A stretch of 64,000 nucleotides of DNA from an uncultured bacterium (GTDB lineage: Bacteria > Cyanobacteriota > Vampirovibrionia > Gastranaerophilales > Gastranaerophilaceae): assembly GCA_949284415.1 (NCBI GenBank), contig CASDVM010000008.1:62001-126000 (forward strand), in the 5' to 3' direction. The notes under the pieces are model-generated. The model was not told the DNA's origin and did no database searches. It was given only the letters and a program-made list of their open reading frames with translations. Positions 45,317 through 54,517 of this stretch are shown here, piece by piece; positions within the stretch are counted from its first letter, which is position 1, and every line of letters starts with the position of its first letter. The translations under genes were made by a program, and so were the position numbers.

Positions 45317-46372
45317 TTATTCCGAGTATTTATTTTGAATAATTTTATTATACTCAGCTTCAGACATAAAGTGGTTTTGTAGTACGTATTCTTTTGATAA
45401 TTTTTTCTCTCCGTTTATGAAAGCTTCTTTAAGTTCATTCATTTTTTTATTTGTTTTTTGAATTTCACCGTCCCGCGTAATTCCCTGTTTTGCATCCTCT
45501 ATCAGAGATTTAAGTCCGTATCCCGATATTCCGTTTGCATTAATTGTATCGCCTGAATTTGGATTTTTAACTTTTTTGCCGGAAACCTGTGTGTTATATT
45601 CATTTTGTGCAACATTGAGTTCCTGCTGTTCCTGTTCGGTGTAAAATCTGTTTATTATTGCAGTCATTGTATCGCCGTCATGAACAGTGGCTTTAATGTT
45701 ATATTTTATGTTGCCGTTTTCATCCGTGTATGCACTTTCAATGCGTTTTTTTACATAATCCTGAGCGGAAGAATCAAGTTTTTTAAATTCTTCCATATTA
45801 TTTAAAAGTTCATCCAGAGTTTTTGGCTTGTTGTCTGCAGGTTCTTGGGCAGGTTCTGTTTTATCGGTTTTATCTGCCGGTTTAGCTTCTTCTGCTTTGT
45901 CAGCTCCTGTTGTATCCTTTGCATTTTCTACTTTGTTTTCTGTTTCTGTTTTTTCAGGTTTTGCAGAGCCTGTTGTTTTATTATCACAGTCGCATCCTTG
46001 TTTTTTCATGTCATCTACTTGTTTTTCAAGAGATTGAACTTCTTTTTCTACAACTTTTAGTCTGGAACTTAGTGAATCATTATTGTTATAACCGCCATAC
46101 ATTCCGTATGGATTATATTGTCCGTATGCACCGAAACCGTTATAATTGTTATACATATACGGCATGCTTGGCTGATTAAAGCTTCCGAATATATTTGAAA
46201 GAAGGTTCATACCTGCCATAACGCCAAATAATCCGTTAAATCCGCCGCCGCAATGATGGTGAACAAATATTGGTCTGCCCATAGGTCTGAATCCGAAATT
46301 ATTTATTATTACTTTGTTTGAACCGCCCCAGAATGTCCGCGGTCCGCCAAGGAATCTGTAAAATGTTTCCAT
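45317..46372 (-). CDS. Gly/Cys-module protein with degenerate LysM-like domain
   Basis: 351 residues without signal peptide. N-module: VIINNFGFRPM, VHHHCGGGFNGLFGVMAGM, then a Tyr/Asn/Gly-rich stretch to residue 100. Residues 105-130 form a coiled coil followed by CDCD-like Cys pair (GCDCDN). A Lys/Glu/Ala/Pro-rich linker (135-195) precedes a C-domain whose segment VHDGDTMTAIINRFY resembles a LysM repeat, so peptidoglycan or polysaccharide binding is possible. Same promoter layout as its neighbours at 45123 and 54351. Confidence 0.82.
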   Translation of the reverse strand: METFYRFLGGPRTFWGGSNKVIINNFGFRPMGRPIFVHHHCGGGFNGLFGVMAGMNLLSNIFGSFNQPSMPYMYNNYNGFGAYGQYNPYGMYGGYNNNDSLSSRLKVVEKEVQSLEKQVDDMKKQGCDCDNKTTGSAKPEKTETENKVENAKDTTGADKAEEAKPADKTDKTEPAQEPADNKPKTLDELLNNMEEFKKLDSSAQDYVKKRIESAYTDENGNIKYNIKATVHDGDTMTAIINRFYTEQEQQELNVAQNEYNTQVSGKKVKNPNSGDTINANGISGYGLKSLIEDAKQGITRDGEIQKTNKKMNELKEAFINGEKKLSKEYVLQNHFMSEAEYNKIIQNKYSE

Positions 46373-46399
46373 AATACTGCTCCGATTTTTATACTCTTA

Positions 46400-46416
46400 A
46401 ATATATAAAGTATATA
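46400..46416 (-). promoter_or_regulatory. 17-bp AT palindrome, one mismatch
   Basis: TATATACTTTATATATT, 27 bp before ATG 46372, followed by AAGAGTATAAAAATCGGAGC; the TATAAAA-TCGGAG part is repeated before the EF-hand gene at 54351. Confidence 0.62.
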
Positions 46417-46471
46417 TTTATTAAATAATTGCCATTTTTTTTAATTTTTCCGTTACAATTCTTAATAAAAT

Positions 46472-48850
46472 TTATATATCCAAACCGCTTGTTAGAGTTA
46501 AAGATGTTACTTCTTTTAATTTTGGAAAATCTTCAATGTTATGAGTTTTTACAAAGTCAATTGCTTCATTACGAACCATTTCAAGAATTTTTGCATCGCG
46601 TACGATATCTGAAATAATCAGATCAGGCAGACCGCTTTGACGTGTGCCTAAAAATTCGCCCGGACCTCTCAACTGCAAATCCTTTTCTGCAATTACAAAA
46701 CCGTCATTAGTTTGTGTCATGATATTTAAGCGTTCTTTTGTTTCTTGAGATTTTGTAGAGGTGTGAAGAATGCAGTATGATTGCAAATCACTTCTGCCGA
46801 CACGGCCTCTTAATTGATGAAGCTGTGAAAGTCCGAAACGCTCAGCATTTTCAATAAGCATTACTGTAGCGTTAGGCACATCAACCCCGACTTCTACAAC
46901 TGTTGTTGAAACAAGAATATCATATTTTTTATCTTTAAAATCTTTCATGACTTTATCTTTGCCGTCATTTTTCAGTTTGCCGTGCAATAATCCGATTTTA
47001 AACTGCGGGAATATTTCATTTTGAAGTCGTTCAGCTTCAATCGTTGCGGCTTTAGCCGACAAAGTTTCGCTTTCTTCTATGAGCGGGTAAACAACATAAG
47101 CCTGTCTGCCCGATTCAATTTCCTGTTTTATGAGTTCATAAACTCCTCTGTGTGATGTTACAAGAGAAGTTTTAACAGGCTTTCTGCCTTTAGGAAGTTC
47201 ATCAATTATCGTAAGATCAAGATCTCCATGTACGGTAAGCGCAAGCGTTCTCGGTATAGGTGTTGCGGTCATTGTTAAAATCTGCGGATTTTGAGATTTC
47301 TTCTTAAGAACATTTCTTTGCTTTACACCGAACCTGTGCTGTTCATCAACAACGATTGCACCGAGATTATAGAAGTCTACTCCTTCCTGTATAAGTGCGT
47401 GAGTTCCTATGGCAATATTCATCAGGCCGTTTCTTAAATCGTTTCGGAATTTCTCTCTCACTTTTTTGCCCTGACTGCCTAGAAATAATCCGACACTGAT
47501 TCCCATTGGAGTGAGCCATTGAAGAAGATTGTTGTAATGCTGCTGTGCAAGAATTTCTGTAGGTGCCATTAAAGCTCCCTGATAACCGTTTTCAACACCT
47601 GCAAGAAGCATAATTGCGGCTACAACTGTTTTCCCGCTTCCGACATCACCCTGTAAAAGCCTTGCCATCGGTATATCTGAATTCAAATCATGTAATATTT
47701 CATTTACTGCACGCTTCTGTCCTCCCGTTAGCTCAAACGGAAGATTGTCAATAAATTGCCTTACAAGCCCGTTTTCTTTAATTCTTAATGCAAGAGCCGA
47801 ATGGTTATGAGCATTTTGTTCTCTAAGACGGACAAGTTTTAATTGTATTAAGAAAAGTTCTTCGAAAATAAGAGAAAATCTTGATTGTTCCAAAAGTTCC
47901 ATTGTTTCCGGAAAATGTATCTGTTCAACCGCTGTTTTCTTGTCTAATATTCCGTATTTTTCCCTGATAAAATCAGGAATAACATTTTCAATTTCGTTTT
48001 TGTATGTTTGAATTGCGTTATATATTGCTCGTCTCAGAACTTTAATGCTAAGAGCTTCGCAGACTGAATAAATAGGAACAATTCTTGCAAGATTTAAGTT
48101 AGAGTTTTTGTCTTCAAGAAACTCTCCTGTCATTATTGAGTAATTAGGTTTATCAAATGTAAGTTTTCCATCGTAATTATTTCTTTTAACGCTGCCTGAA
48201 AGCATTATACCTGCATTAGTAGGAAACTGAGCTTTTACGCGTTCCAGCATAAAACGGTTTGATTTTGCATGAAAAAAACTTAGATCAAGCCTTCCGCTTT
48301 CATCTGTTACTGCTACTTTGACAACTGCAAGATTGTTTTTTGTATTGAATGCCGAAACAGATTTTATATAACCGAAAACTGTTGTGTTTTCACCTTCTTT
48401 TAAATCCCGGATTAAAGTTCTTGAAGAATAATCAATATGCTTTTTGGGAAAATACATTATCAAATCCTGTGCCGTATAAATCCCTAATTTATTTAGCTTA
48501 TATGCAACTTTGGGCCCGACACCTTTTATATACATAACATCAGTTTCTTTTGCAGGTTTTACCTTTTGTAAAGATGTTTTTTCTTCAGATTCAGGGTGTG
48601 TTTCGGATTTTAAAATTTTAATCAGTCTGTCGATACTTTTTCTGCGTTCGTTAATCCCTGCAAACGGATAATGTTCAAAAGTTTCTGCAAGGACAGCCCA
48701 TTTAGGATTTTTTTTAGATAATTTGTAATATCTTTTTGCCTCGTTTTTTATAAAATTGGAAAACGACTGAGTTTTACCATGGATATCAATATATTTATAT
48801 TGAATTTCAATATCGATGGCTTTTTTTAATTGTTCGATGTTATCAATCAC
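46472..48850 (-). CDS. recG: ATP-dependent DNA helicase RecG
   Basis: Branch-migrates and regresses stalled forks. 792 residues, with an N-terminal helical extension of about 110 residues before the helix-hairpin-helix-like YIKGVGPKVAYKLNKLGI and wedge OB domain. Motor motifs: LLQGDVGSGKT (Walker A), DEQHRFGV (Walker B, DEQH), TATPIPRTLAL and QLRGRVGRSD. The C-terminal LRGPGEFLGTRQSGLPDL completes the family. Its start overlaps the adenylate cyclase gene by 8 bp. Confidence 0.96.
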   Translation of the reverse strand: MIDNIEQLKKAIDIEIQYKYIDIHGKTQSFSNFIKNEAKRYYKLSKKNPKWAVLAETFEHYPFAGINERRKSIDRLIKILKSETHPESEEKTSLQKVKPAKETDVMYIKGVGPKVAYKLNKLGIYTAQDLIMYFPKKHIDYSSRTLIRDLKEGENTTVFGYIKSVSAFNTKNNLAVVKVAVTDESGRLDLSFFHAKSNRFMLERVKAQFPTNAGIMLSGSVKRNNYDGKLTFDKPNYSIMTGEFLEDKNSNLNLARIVPIYSVCEALSIKVLRRAIYNAIQTYKNEIENVIPDFIREKYGILDKKTAVEQIHFPETMELLEQSRFSLIFEELFLIQLKLVRLREQNAHNHSALALRIKENGLVRQFIDNLPFELTGGQKRAVNEILHDLNSDIPMARLLQGDVGSGKTVVAAIMLLAGVENGYQGALMAPTEILAQQHYNNLLQWLTPMGISVGLFLGSQGKKVREKFRNDLRNGLMNIAIGTHALIQEGVDFYNLGAIVVDEQHRFGVKQRNVLKKKSQNPQILTMTATPIPRTLALTVHGDLDLTIIDELPKGRKPVKTSLVTSHRGVYELIKQEIESGRQAYVVYPLIEESETLSAKAATIEAERLQNEIFPQFKIGLLHGKLKNDGKDKVMKDFKDKKYDILVSTTVVEVGVDVPNATVMLIENAERFGLSQLHQLRGRVGRSDLQSYCILHTSTKSQETKERLNIMTQTNDGFVIAEKDLQLRGPGEFLGTRQSGLPDLIISDIVRDAKILEMVRNEAIDFVKTHNIEDFPKLKEVTSLTLTSGLDI

Positions 48851-50792
48851 TTATGCGTAAAACCTCATAAATATCCATCTTCTTCGCTTTCCCGCGTATA
48901 GTAACATCGGCTATTTTTATAACATCAACAATGTCGCTGACATAAGTATAAGTTGAACTGCTTATAAGAAGGTTGGTTTTGTAAACTTTATTGTAACTTT
49001 CAATACGGCTTGCAAGATTTACCGTGTCTCCTATTACTGTGTATTCAAGACGTTTTTCGGAACCTATATTCCCTACAAATGCCTCTCCCGTGTTAATTCC
49101 TACCCCTATTTCAATTTTCGGCTTTCCCTCAAAAAGCCATTTGTCCTGAAGCTGGTCAACTTTTTTGAGCATAGCACAGGCGCATTTTACTGCATTTTGC
49201 GGATGGTTTATATCCTGAATCGGCTCGCCGAATATTGCCATTACTGCATCACCTATAAATTTATTTATTACTCCGTTATATTTGGTTATTATAGGCTCAA
49301 TTTCCGAGAAATATTCGTTTAAAATAACGGAAACTTCTTCTGCAGTCATTTTTTCGCTCATGCTTGTAAAACCTCTTATATCAGCAAAAAGAACCGTAAC
49401 TGTTGCTTTTTTACCGCCGAGTTTAATATCATCTATATTCTGGACTACATTTTTCATAATATCCTGCGAAAGATATTTTCCCATAGCGTTTTTTATTTTT
49501 TCTTTATTTCTGCCCTCCAGAATAAATCTGTATGAGTACCCGAAAATCATTGTGCTTAATTGAACAGCTATAGGAGTTATCACATAAGGTATTATGTTAT
49601 TTTTAAAGCAGAATATGCACAAAATCAGGTATAAAACAGCAATGCCGATTAATATAATAAGCGATGGTATAAATGCGAAAAATCTTATTACCGCAAATGT
49701 AAGAATGCAAAGAAAAGCGATTACGGCAATATTTTGCCATAATGTAAATTTAACTAAAAATTCATTATTCAAAAAGTTATCAAGAATTGTTGCCTGAATA
49801 TCAACTCCCGGGTGTTTTAAAGATACCGATGTTACAAGGACATCCTCAACGCCGAGGGCATTGGCTCCTACAAGAATAATTTTATTATTAAATTCTGCAG
49901 GGTTTATAAGCGGTTTTTTACCGTTTTTAAGAAGTCTGTCTGAATTTATAATATCAATTGCCGAATAACTTTTATGCGATACGTCAGAATTCGGAAATTG
50001 TTTACAGAATTTTATATTGTGCTTTATATCTCCGTTCTTTTTAAATACCGGAATTTTAAGACCCGTTTTATCTACAACAATATACTTGTTTGTAATTGTA
50101 ATTTTATTGGTATTATTTGCAAGCATGTATGCTCTCAGAGCAATTGAGGGATAAAAGTTGTCATTGTAGCTTATCAAATCCGTAGATTCTCGCAAAACCC
50201 CGTCTACGGGATCCAGATTGAGATTTACGGAACCTGTGTATTTTTGAGCATCAAAGTATGCTTTAGGAAACATAGTTAAACTTTTATAGATACTGTATCT
50301 TGAATTATCCCTTGTTCTTTCATCGGTAATATCAATTGAAAATTTTTTGTGAAAATTTTCATCATATAAACTGCCCTCGTCAGGATTTTTATAAGCTTGT
50401 CCCATTGCCATATATCCGCCTATAAAATTATCTGATTTAGCGACAGTGTCAAAGAAAAATTGATCGGATGATGCAGGTCTTTCTTTATCGAGACTGTTGA
50501 GTATAGAATCAAAAACAAGAACTTTTGCATTTGTATATTTGTTAAAATACTCAAATATTTCACCGTATAATGAACGCGCCCAAGGCCATCTGTAGCTTTC
50601 AAGAGATTTGTTATCTATGATAATAAGCGATATGTCTTTAGAACCCTGCATTGTAGCATTAGTCGAATTAATAATTGTGTCATATATAGGATTTTCCCAG
50701 AAGTTAACAGACACAAAAGCGATGATTATTACTAAAAATACGTGCAGCAATACTGATTTAAAAAAGAATCCTTTATTTTTAAATATTTTCAT
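48843..50792 (-). CDS. CHASE2-domain adenylate/guanylate cyclase
   Basis: 649 residues. An N-terminal membrane helix is followed by an extracellular CHASE2 sensor (about 45-345), three membrane helices (about 350-430) and a cytoplasmic class III cyclase. The cyclase has FADIRGFTSMSEKM with metal-binding Asp, FIGDAVMAIFGEP (second Asp), and YTVIGDTVNLASRIE (transition-state Asn-x-x-x-Arg). Makes cAMP (or cGMP) in response to an external cue. This layout is common in Cyanobacteria. The 8-bp overlap with recG suggests one transcript. Confidence 0.93.
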   Translation of the reverse strand: MKIFKNKGFFFKSVLLHVFLVIIIAFVSVNFWENPIYDTIINSTNATMQGSKDISLIIIDNKSLESYRWPWARSLYGEIFEYFNKYTNAKVLVFDSILNSLDKERPASSDQFFFDTVAKSDNFIGGYMAMGQAYKNPDEGSLYDENFHKKFSIDITDERTRDNSRYSIYKSLTMFPKAYFDAQKYTGSVNLNLDPVDGVLRESTDLISYNDNFYPSIALRAYMLANNTNKITITNKYIVVDKTGLKIPVFKKNGDIKHNIKFCKQFPNSDVSHKSYSAIDIINSDRLLKNGKKPLINPAEFNNKIILVGANALGVEDVLVTSVSLKHPGVDIQATILDNFLNNEFLVKFTLWQNIAVIAFLCILTFAVIRFFAFIPSLIILIGIAVLYLILCIFCFKNNIIPYVITPIAVQLSTMIFGYSYRFILEGRNKEKIKNAMGKYLSQDIMKNVVQNIDDIKLGGKKATVTVLFADIRGFTSMSEKMTAEEVSVILNEYFSEIEPIITKYNGVINKFIGDAVMAIFGEPIQDINHPQNAVKCACAMLKKVDQLQDKWLFEGKPKIEIGVGINTGEAFVGNIGSEKRLEYTVIGDTVNLASRIESYNKVYKTNLLISSSTYTYVSDIVDVIKIADVTIRGKAKKMDIYEVLRISD

Positions 50793-50847
50793 TTTCCAAT
50801 TATCCCTTTATTTTATGATATAATAAATTTCGAAAAAAGGATAGTTT

Positions 50848-51456
50848 ATGAAAGAAAATTTAATCAAACTTTTATCGGAGGAAAAAATTCTTCCAATACT
50901 CAGAAATAAGGATGCAGATGCAGTTATTAATTCTGCAAAAGCCTTAATTGACGGAGGAATAAAAATTATCGAAATAAATATTGAAAATCCGTCTATTTAT
51001 AGAGCTGTGGAAGAAATTTCCAAATACGCAACTGTATGTGCAGGCGGGATAATTACGTCAATGCAGGCCGAAGCTGCCATATTATCAGGTGCAAAGATTT
51101 TATCTTCGCCGATTTTTTCAATGAATCTTGTAAAAATTTCAAAAGATAAAGAAATCCCTTTTATTGCGGGCACTTCTACTGCAAATGAAGCCTATAATGC
51201 CTGGAAAGCAAGAATACCGCTTATTAAAATTTACCCGATTACTGCAATGGGCGGCGCCATGTACATTGAAGATCTTTTAAGACCCATGCCGTTTCTTAAA
51301 GTTCTTCCCTTAGGTAATGTAAAATTAGATGAAATTCATACATATCTTGAAGCAGGAGCTTCTGTTGTAGGTATTGGCAGAGATTTTTACGACGGATTTT
51401 CTCTTAGTGAAATAACTTCACGCGCCAAACGTGTTATTAAAGAGTTGAAAGGTTAA
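50848..51456 (+). CDS. KDPG/KHG aldolase family protein, altered substrate pocket
   Basis: 202 residues of the Eda fold. The Schiff-base Lys (IKIYPI, for Eda KFFPA) and the catalytic Glu (IIEINIEN, for LEVTLRT) are kept. However, the Arg that follows the Glu by four positions in Eda is Glu here, the Thr of GAGTV is Gly (CAGGI), and the phosphate-binding GGI segment reads GNV. The pocket therefore probably accepts a different 2-keto acid or a non-phosphorylated one. Followed 2 nt later by a KDG-kinase-like gene. Confidence 0.85.
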   Translation: MKENLIKLLSEEKILPILRNKDADAVINSAKALIDGGIKIIEINIENPSIYRAVEEISKYATVCAGGIITSMQAEAAILSGAKILSSPIFSMNLVKISKDKEIPFIAGTSTANEAYNAWKARIPLIKIYPITAMGGAMYIEDLLRPMPFLKVLPLGNVKLDEIHTYLEAGASVVGIGRDFYDGFSLSEITSRAKRVIKELKG

Positions 51457-51458
51457 TT

Positions 51459-52403
51459 ATGGATGAAAAGTTAGACATAATAACTATTGGTGAGTGTCTG
51501 ATAGAACTGTCAACAAATGCAAAGATGGCAGATGCGGAATGCTTATATAAATATTACGGCGGTGATGCGCTTGCTGCTGCAATATCTGCTTTAAGAATGG
51601 GATCAAAAGTCGGATTTATAACTCGTGTCGGTAATGATCCGTTTAAAGATTACCTGCTCGATTCATGGCAAAGGGAGGGGCTTGATATTTCGCAGGTAAA
51701 ACTTTCTGCTGAAGCTAACGGACTTTATGTTATTTCAAGGCCGTCAAAAGCAGATAAAGAACTGGCAGTTTACAGAAAAAAAATAGCTCCTTCGAAATTA
51801 TCTGTTGATGATATTGATGAAAATTATATTAAAAATTCATCTGTCATCTACGCAACAGGTGTAACGCAGTCGCTTTCTCCTTCTGCCTCTGAAGCTGTTG
51901 AATATGCTTTTAAAATAGCAAAAGAAAACGGTATTAAAACAGCTTACGATCCGAATTATCACTCAGCTTTAACAACTGTCGATGATGCAAAAGATGCTTT
52001 TTTCAGATTAGCCTCTAATATTGATATTCTTTTTATGAATACTAAATCGGATTCCACAAATATTCTTGAAATAGATTCTCAGGAAAATATTATAAAACGT
52101 CTCTGGGATATGGGGATATCAACTGTTGTTTTAAAATCTGAAGAAAAATCCGGGTATTTTACAGGTTCTAACGGAAAAATAACTTTTACTGAATTTTATA
52201 CAAACGAATGTGTTGATACAACCTGTTCCGGAGATGCTTTTAACGGCGGATTTTTGCATGCTGCAACTCACGGATTTAATGAGTTTGAAGCATCTAAATT
52301 TGCGTCTGTTGTTGCAGGTATTCAAACCCAAAACATAGGTGCAATAAAATCAATCCCGTATAAAGATGAAGTTTATGCAATTTACAGGGGATATGATGGC
52401 TAA
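51459..52403 (+). CDS. PfkB-family sugar kinase, KDG kinase-like
   Basis: 314 residues. Start DIITIGECLIELS and YYGGDALAAAISALRMG are typical of 2-keto-3-deoxygluconate kinases; the PfkB anion-hole/catalytic signature DTTCSGDAFNGGFL lies near residue 250. Together with the aldolase-like gene upstream it suggests a 2-keto-3-deoxy sugar acid route, although the aldolase pocket is unusual. The csaB gene begins inside its last codons. Confidence 0.87.
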   Translation: MDEKLDIITIGECLIELSTNAKMADAECLYKYYGGDALAAAISALRMGSKVGFITRVGNDPFKDYLLDSWQREGLDISQVKLSAEANGLYVISRPSKADKELAVYRKKIAPSKLSVDDIDENYIKNSSVIYATGVTQSLSPSASEAVEYAFKIAKENGIKTAYDPNYHSALTTVDDAKDAFFRLASNIDILFMNTKSDSTNILEIDSQENIIKRLWDMGISTVVLKSEEKSGYFTGSNGKITFTEFYTNECVDTTCSGDAFNGGFLHAATHGFNEFEASKFASVVAGIQTQNIGAIKSIPYKDEVYAIYRGYDG

Positions 52404-53400
52404 AGTTGCAATTTCAGGCTATTACGGCTTTAAAAATTTCGGTGATGAAGCAATATTGGATGTTCTGGTAAAACATCTGAAGAGTCTTGAGTGTAATGAT
52501 ATTACTGTTTTTTCATCGGATATAGACTACACAGCTGAAAAGTACAGTGTTAATGCAGTAAAAAGGTTTGATATTAAAAAAGTAGTAAAAGCGATAATCC
52601 ACTCTGATGTTTTAATATCAGGAGGGGGCAGTCTTCTGCAGGATGTTACAAGTTTAAAAAGTCTTATTTATTATGCGTCAATAATTGCGCTCGGCTTGTT
52701 TTTTCACAAAAAAGTTGTTATTTTTGCGCAGGGTATTGGACCGCTGAAATCTCTTACGGCAAAATTTATTGTAAAAAATTTGTTGAAATATTGTTCTCCG
52801 GTTACGGTCAGAGACGGAAACAGCTTGAAAATTATGAAAGATTTCGGAATAAATGCAGAACTTGTGTGCGATCCTATTTATTCTCTTCAAATAAGCAAGC
52901 AGGCTCCTGGAAATTCTGTGGGTGTTCAGCTCAGAGATTTTAAATCTATGAATACGAATCTTTTAAATAAACTTGCTCAGCTTATTGCTAACAAATTCCC
53001 TGATAAAACAATTGAAATTTTTTCTCTGCAGAAATCTCTGGATTATGAGCTTTCAAAAAAATTTGAGTCAATTTTGAAGTCATTTAACCCTGATTTAGAT
53101 ATAAAAATTATAGAAAATGATATAATAACAAATATTTCAAAACTCGAATATCTTTTTGCTATGAGATTTCATGCAGTTCTTGTCGCTTTAAAATGCGGAG
53201 TAAAAACATGCGCGATAAATTATGATGTAAAAGTTGAAAAATTGGCTTCTGATGCAAATATCCCAATAATTTCTATGGATGCGCATGAAAATTTGGAAGA
53301 AATTTACTCTAAACTTCAAAAACTTGAACCTTCTGATTTGTCGCGGTTCGCAAATTCTAAAATTTTTGATTGGTCTAAATTTGATGAATTAATTATTTAA
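52396..53400 (+). CDS. csaB: Polysaccharide pyruvyl transferase CsaB
   Basis: 334 residues from ATG 52396 (CAGGGG upstream), overlapping the kinase by 8 bp. Motifs ISGYYGFKNFGDEAIL at the start, ISGGGSLLQDVTS, IFAQGIGPL and MRFHAVLVALKCG are those of CsaB, which adds pyruvyl groups to wall polysaccharides so that SLH proteins can bind. This fits the SLH protein encoded at 28.7 kb. Confidence 0.92.
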   Translation: MAKVAISGYYGFKNFGDEAILDVLVKHLKSLECNDITVFSSDIDYTAEKYSVNAVKRFDIKKVVKAIIHSDVLISGGGSLLQDVTSLKSLIYYASIIALGLFFHKKVVIFAQGIGPLKSLTAKFIVKNLLKYCSPVTVRDGNSLKIMKDFGINAELVCDPIYSLQISKQAPGNSVGVQLRDFKSMNTNLLNKLAQLIANKFPDKTIEIFSLQKSLDYELSKKFESILKSFNPDLDIKIIENDIITNISKLEYLFAMRFHAVLVALKCGVKTCAINYDVKVEKLASDANIPIISMDAHENLEEIYSKLQKLEPSDLSRFANSKIFDWSKFDELII

Positions 53401-53409
53401 AAAAATGAA

Positions 53410-54351
53410 TTATTCTTCTTCTTTTTTCTCTTTCCCAAATAAGAAATTGTAATTATTCATAAATGTTTTATCAAACGTATTTGATGCAGAATTTGTCATT
53501 TCTGTAGACCAGTGTGCAAAATCTTCTGATGTTATTTTACCGTCAAGTGCTCCTTCACCGCCTTTTGCCTCTTTATCTTTGTCGGTATCAAATGTTGCAA
53601 CTGCCGCTGACATTTCTTTCCAGTCAATTTTATTATCTTTATTTTGATCTAATTTTCCAAATGCTGCTTGAGCTTTTTGCATAGCAACAGCTTTTTCATC
53701 TGAATCGGCATTGCTTTTTAAACTATGATTCAATTCATAATTGACGAATTCGTCTATGCTTATTTCGCCGTCTTTGTTGCCGTTAGAATTATCTATTTCT
53801 GCTAAGAAGGATTTCCCATATTCTTTGACATCATCTTTATATGTGTCGTTGTTTTCAGAAATAGTGAAAGCTTTATCTTCAACAGCCTTTCCTTCATCAT
53901 CGAGCATTTGATTTGTTGCTTCATTCAGAGCCTTACCTTTTGTAGTATCTTGATCTTTATCTACAGCTCCTGCAAAATCGTAAGAAGCCTTCTGCATTGT
54001 GTTTATAGTATTATAAATATTCGGATACATTGAATTTTGACTGTTAGCTTTAATCTTTTGAGCATCTAAATATCCCCATTGTGCAGCAAGTGCATTGCCG
54101 TATTGAGTATTCATTGTATTGAACATGTTTGTAGGGCTGAAAACTCCAAGCCCCAAAGGATTTGACATTGGATTAAACATTGAAGGCATACCAAAACCCA
54201 TTCCGCCTCCAAAACAGCCTGCGCCCATCCCGAAGATACTGCCTCCGCAGCAATTAGTGCTGTTTCTTAAAACATAGCTTGTGACTGCAGTTTGCATTAA
54301 GCCTGAACCTAATTTTTGGAATGCGTTACCTATGTTTGCCCAATTTGTCAT
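53410..54351 (-). CDS. Gly/Cys-module protein with EF-hand domain
   Basis: 313 residues without signal peptide. Residues 30-75 hold STNCCGGSIFGMGAGCFGGG and Met/Gly/Phe/Asn-rich sequence, followed by Asn/Gln/Ala-rich helices. The C-half carries calcium-binding EF-hand loops: DNSNGNKDGEISIDEF, DQNKDNKIDWKEM and DTDKDKEAKGGEGALDGKIT. The N-terminus is analogous to the genes at 44347 and 45317, and the promoter region is nearly the same. EF-hands suggest calcium-dependent folding or binding outside the cell; export route unknown. Confidence 0.85.
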   Translation of the reverse strand: MTNWANIGNAFQKLGSGLMQTAVTSYVLRNSTNCCGGSIFGMGAGCFGGGMGFGMPSMFNPMSNPLGLGVFSPTNMFNTMNTQYGNALAAQWGYLDAQKIKANSQNSMYPNIYNTINTMQKASYDFAGAVDKDQDTTKGKALNEATNQMLDDEGKAVEDKAFTISENNDTYKDDVKEYGKSFLAEIDNSNGNKDGEISIDEFVNYELNHSLKSNADSDEKAVAMQKAQAAFGKLDQNKDNKIDWKEMSAAVATFDTDKDKEAKGGEGALDGKITSEDFAHWSTEMTNSASNTFDKTFMNNYNFLFGKEKKEEE

Positions 54352-54375
54352 TATACTCTCCGATTTTATATCTTA

Positions 54376-54392
54376 TATATATAAAGTATATA
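54376..54392 (-). promoter_or_regulatory. 17-bp AT palindrome TATATACTTTATATATA
   Basis: Exact copy, 24 bp before ATG 54351. The following AAGATATAAAATCGGAGAG includes the ribosome site CGGAG. Confidence 0.65.
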
Positions 54393-54480
54393 CACAATAT
54401 AAAATTGCCTCATGATTTTCGGTTACTTACTCTATTCCCTTGTACCGAGAGTATTTTGCACTAATTTAACATTTCTTAAT

Positions 54481-54512
54481 AAAAAAAGGAACTCTATTAA
54501 AGAGTTCCTTTT
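54481..54512 (-). terminator. Terminator of tRNA-Leu
   Basis: AAGGAACTCT paired with AGAGTTCCTT, with seven Ts after it in the minus-strand reading, 5 nt past the tRNA. Confidence 0.8.
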
Positions 54513-54517
54513 ACAAT

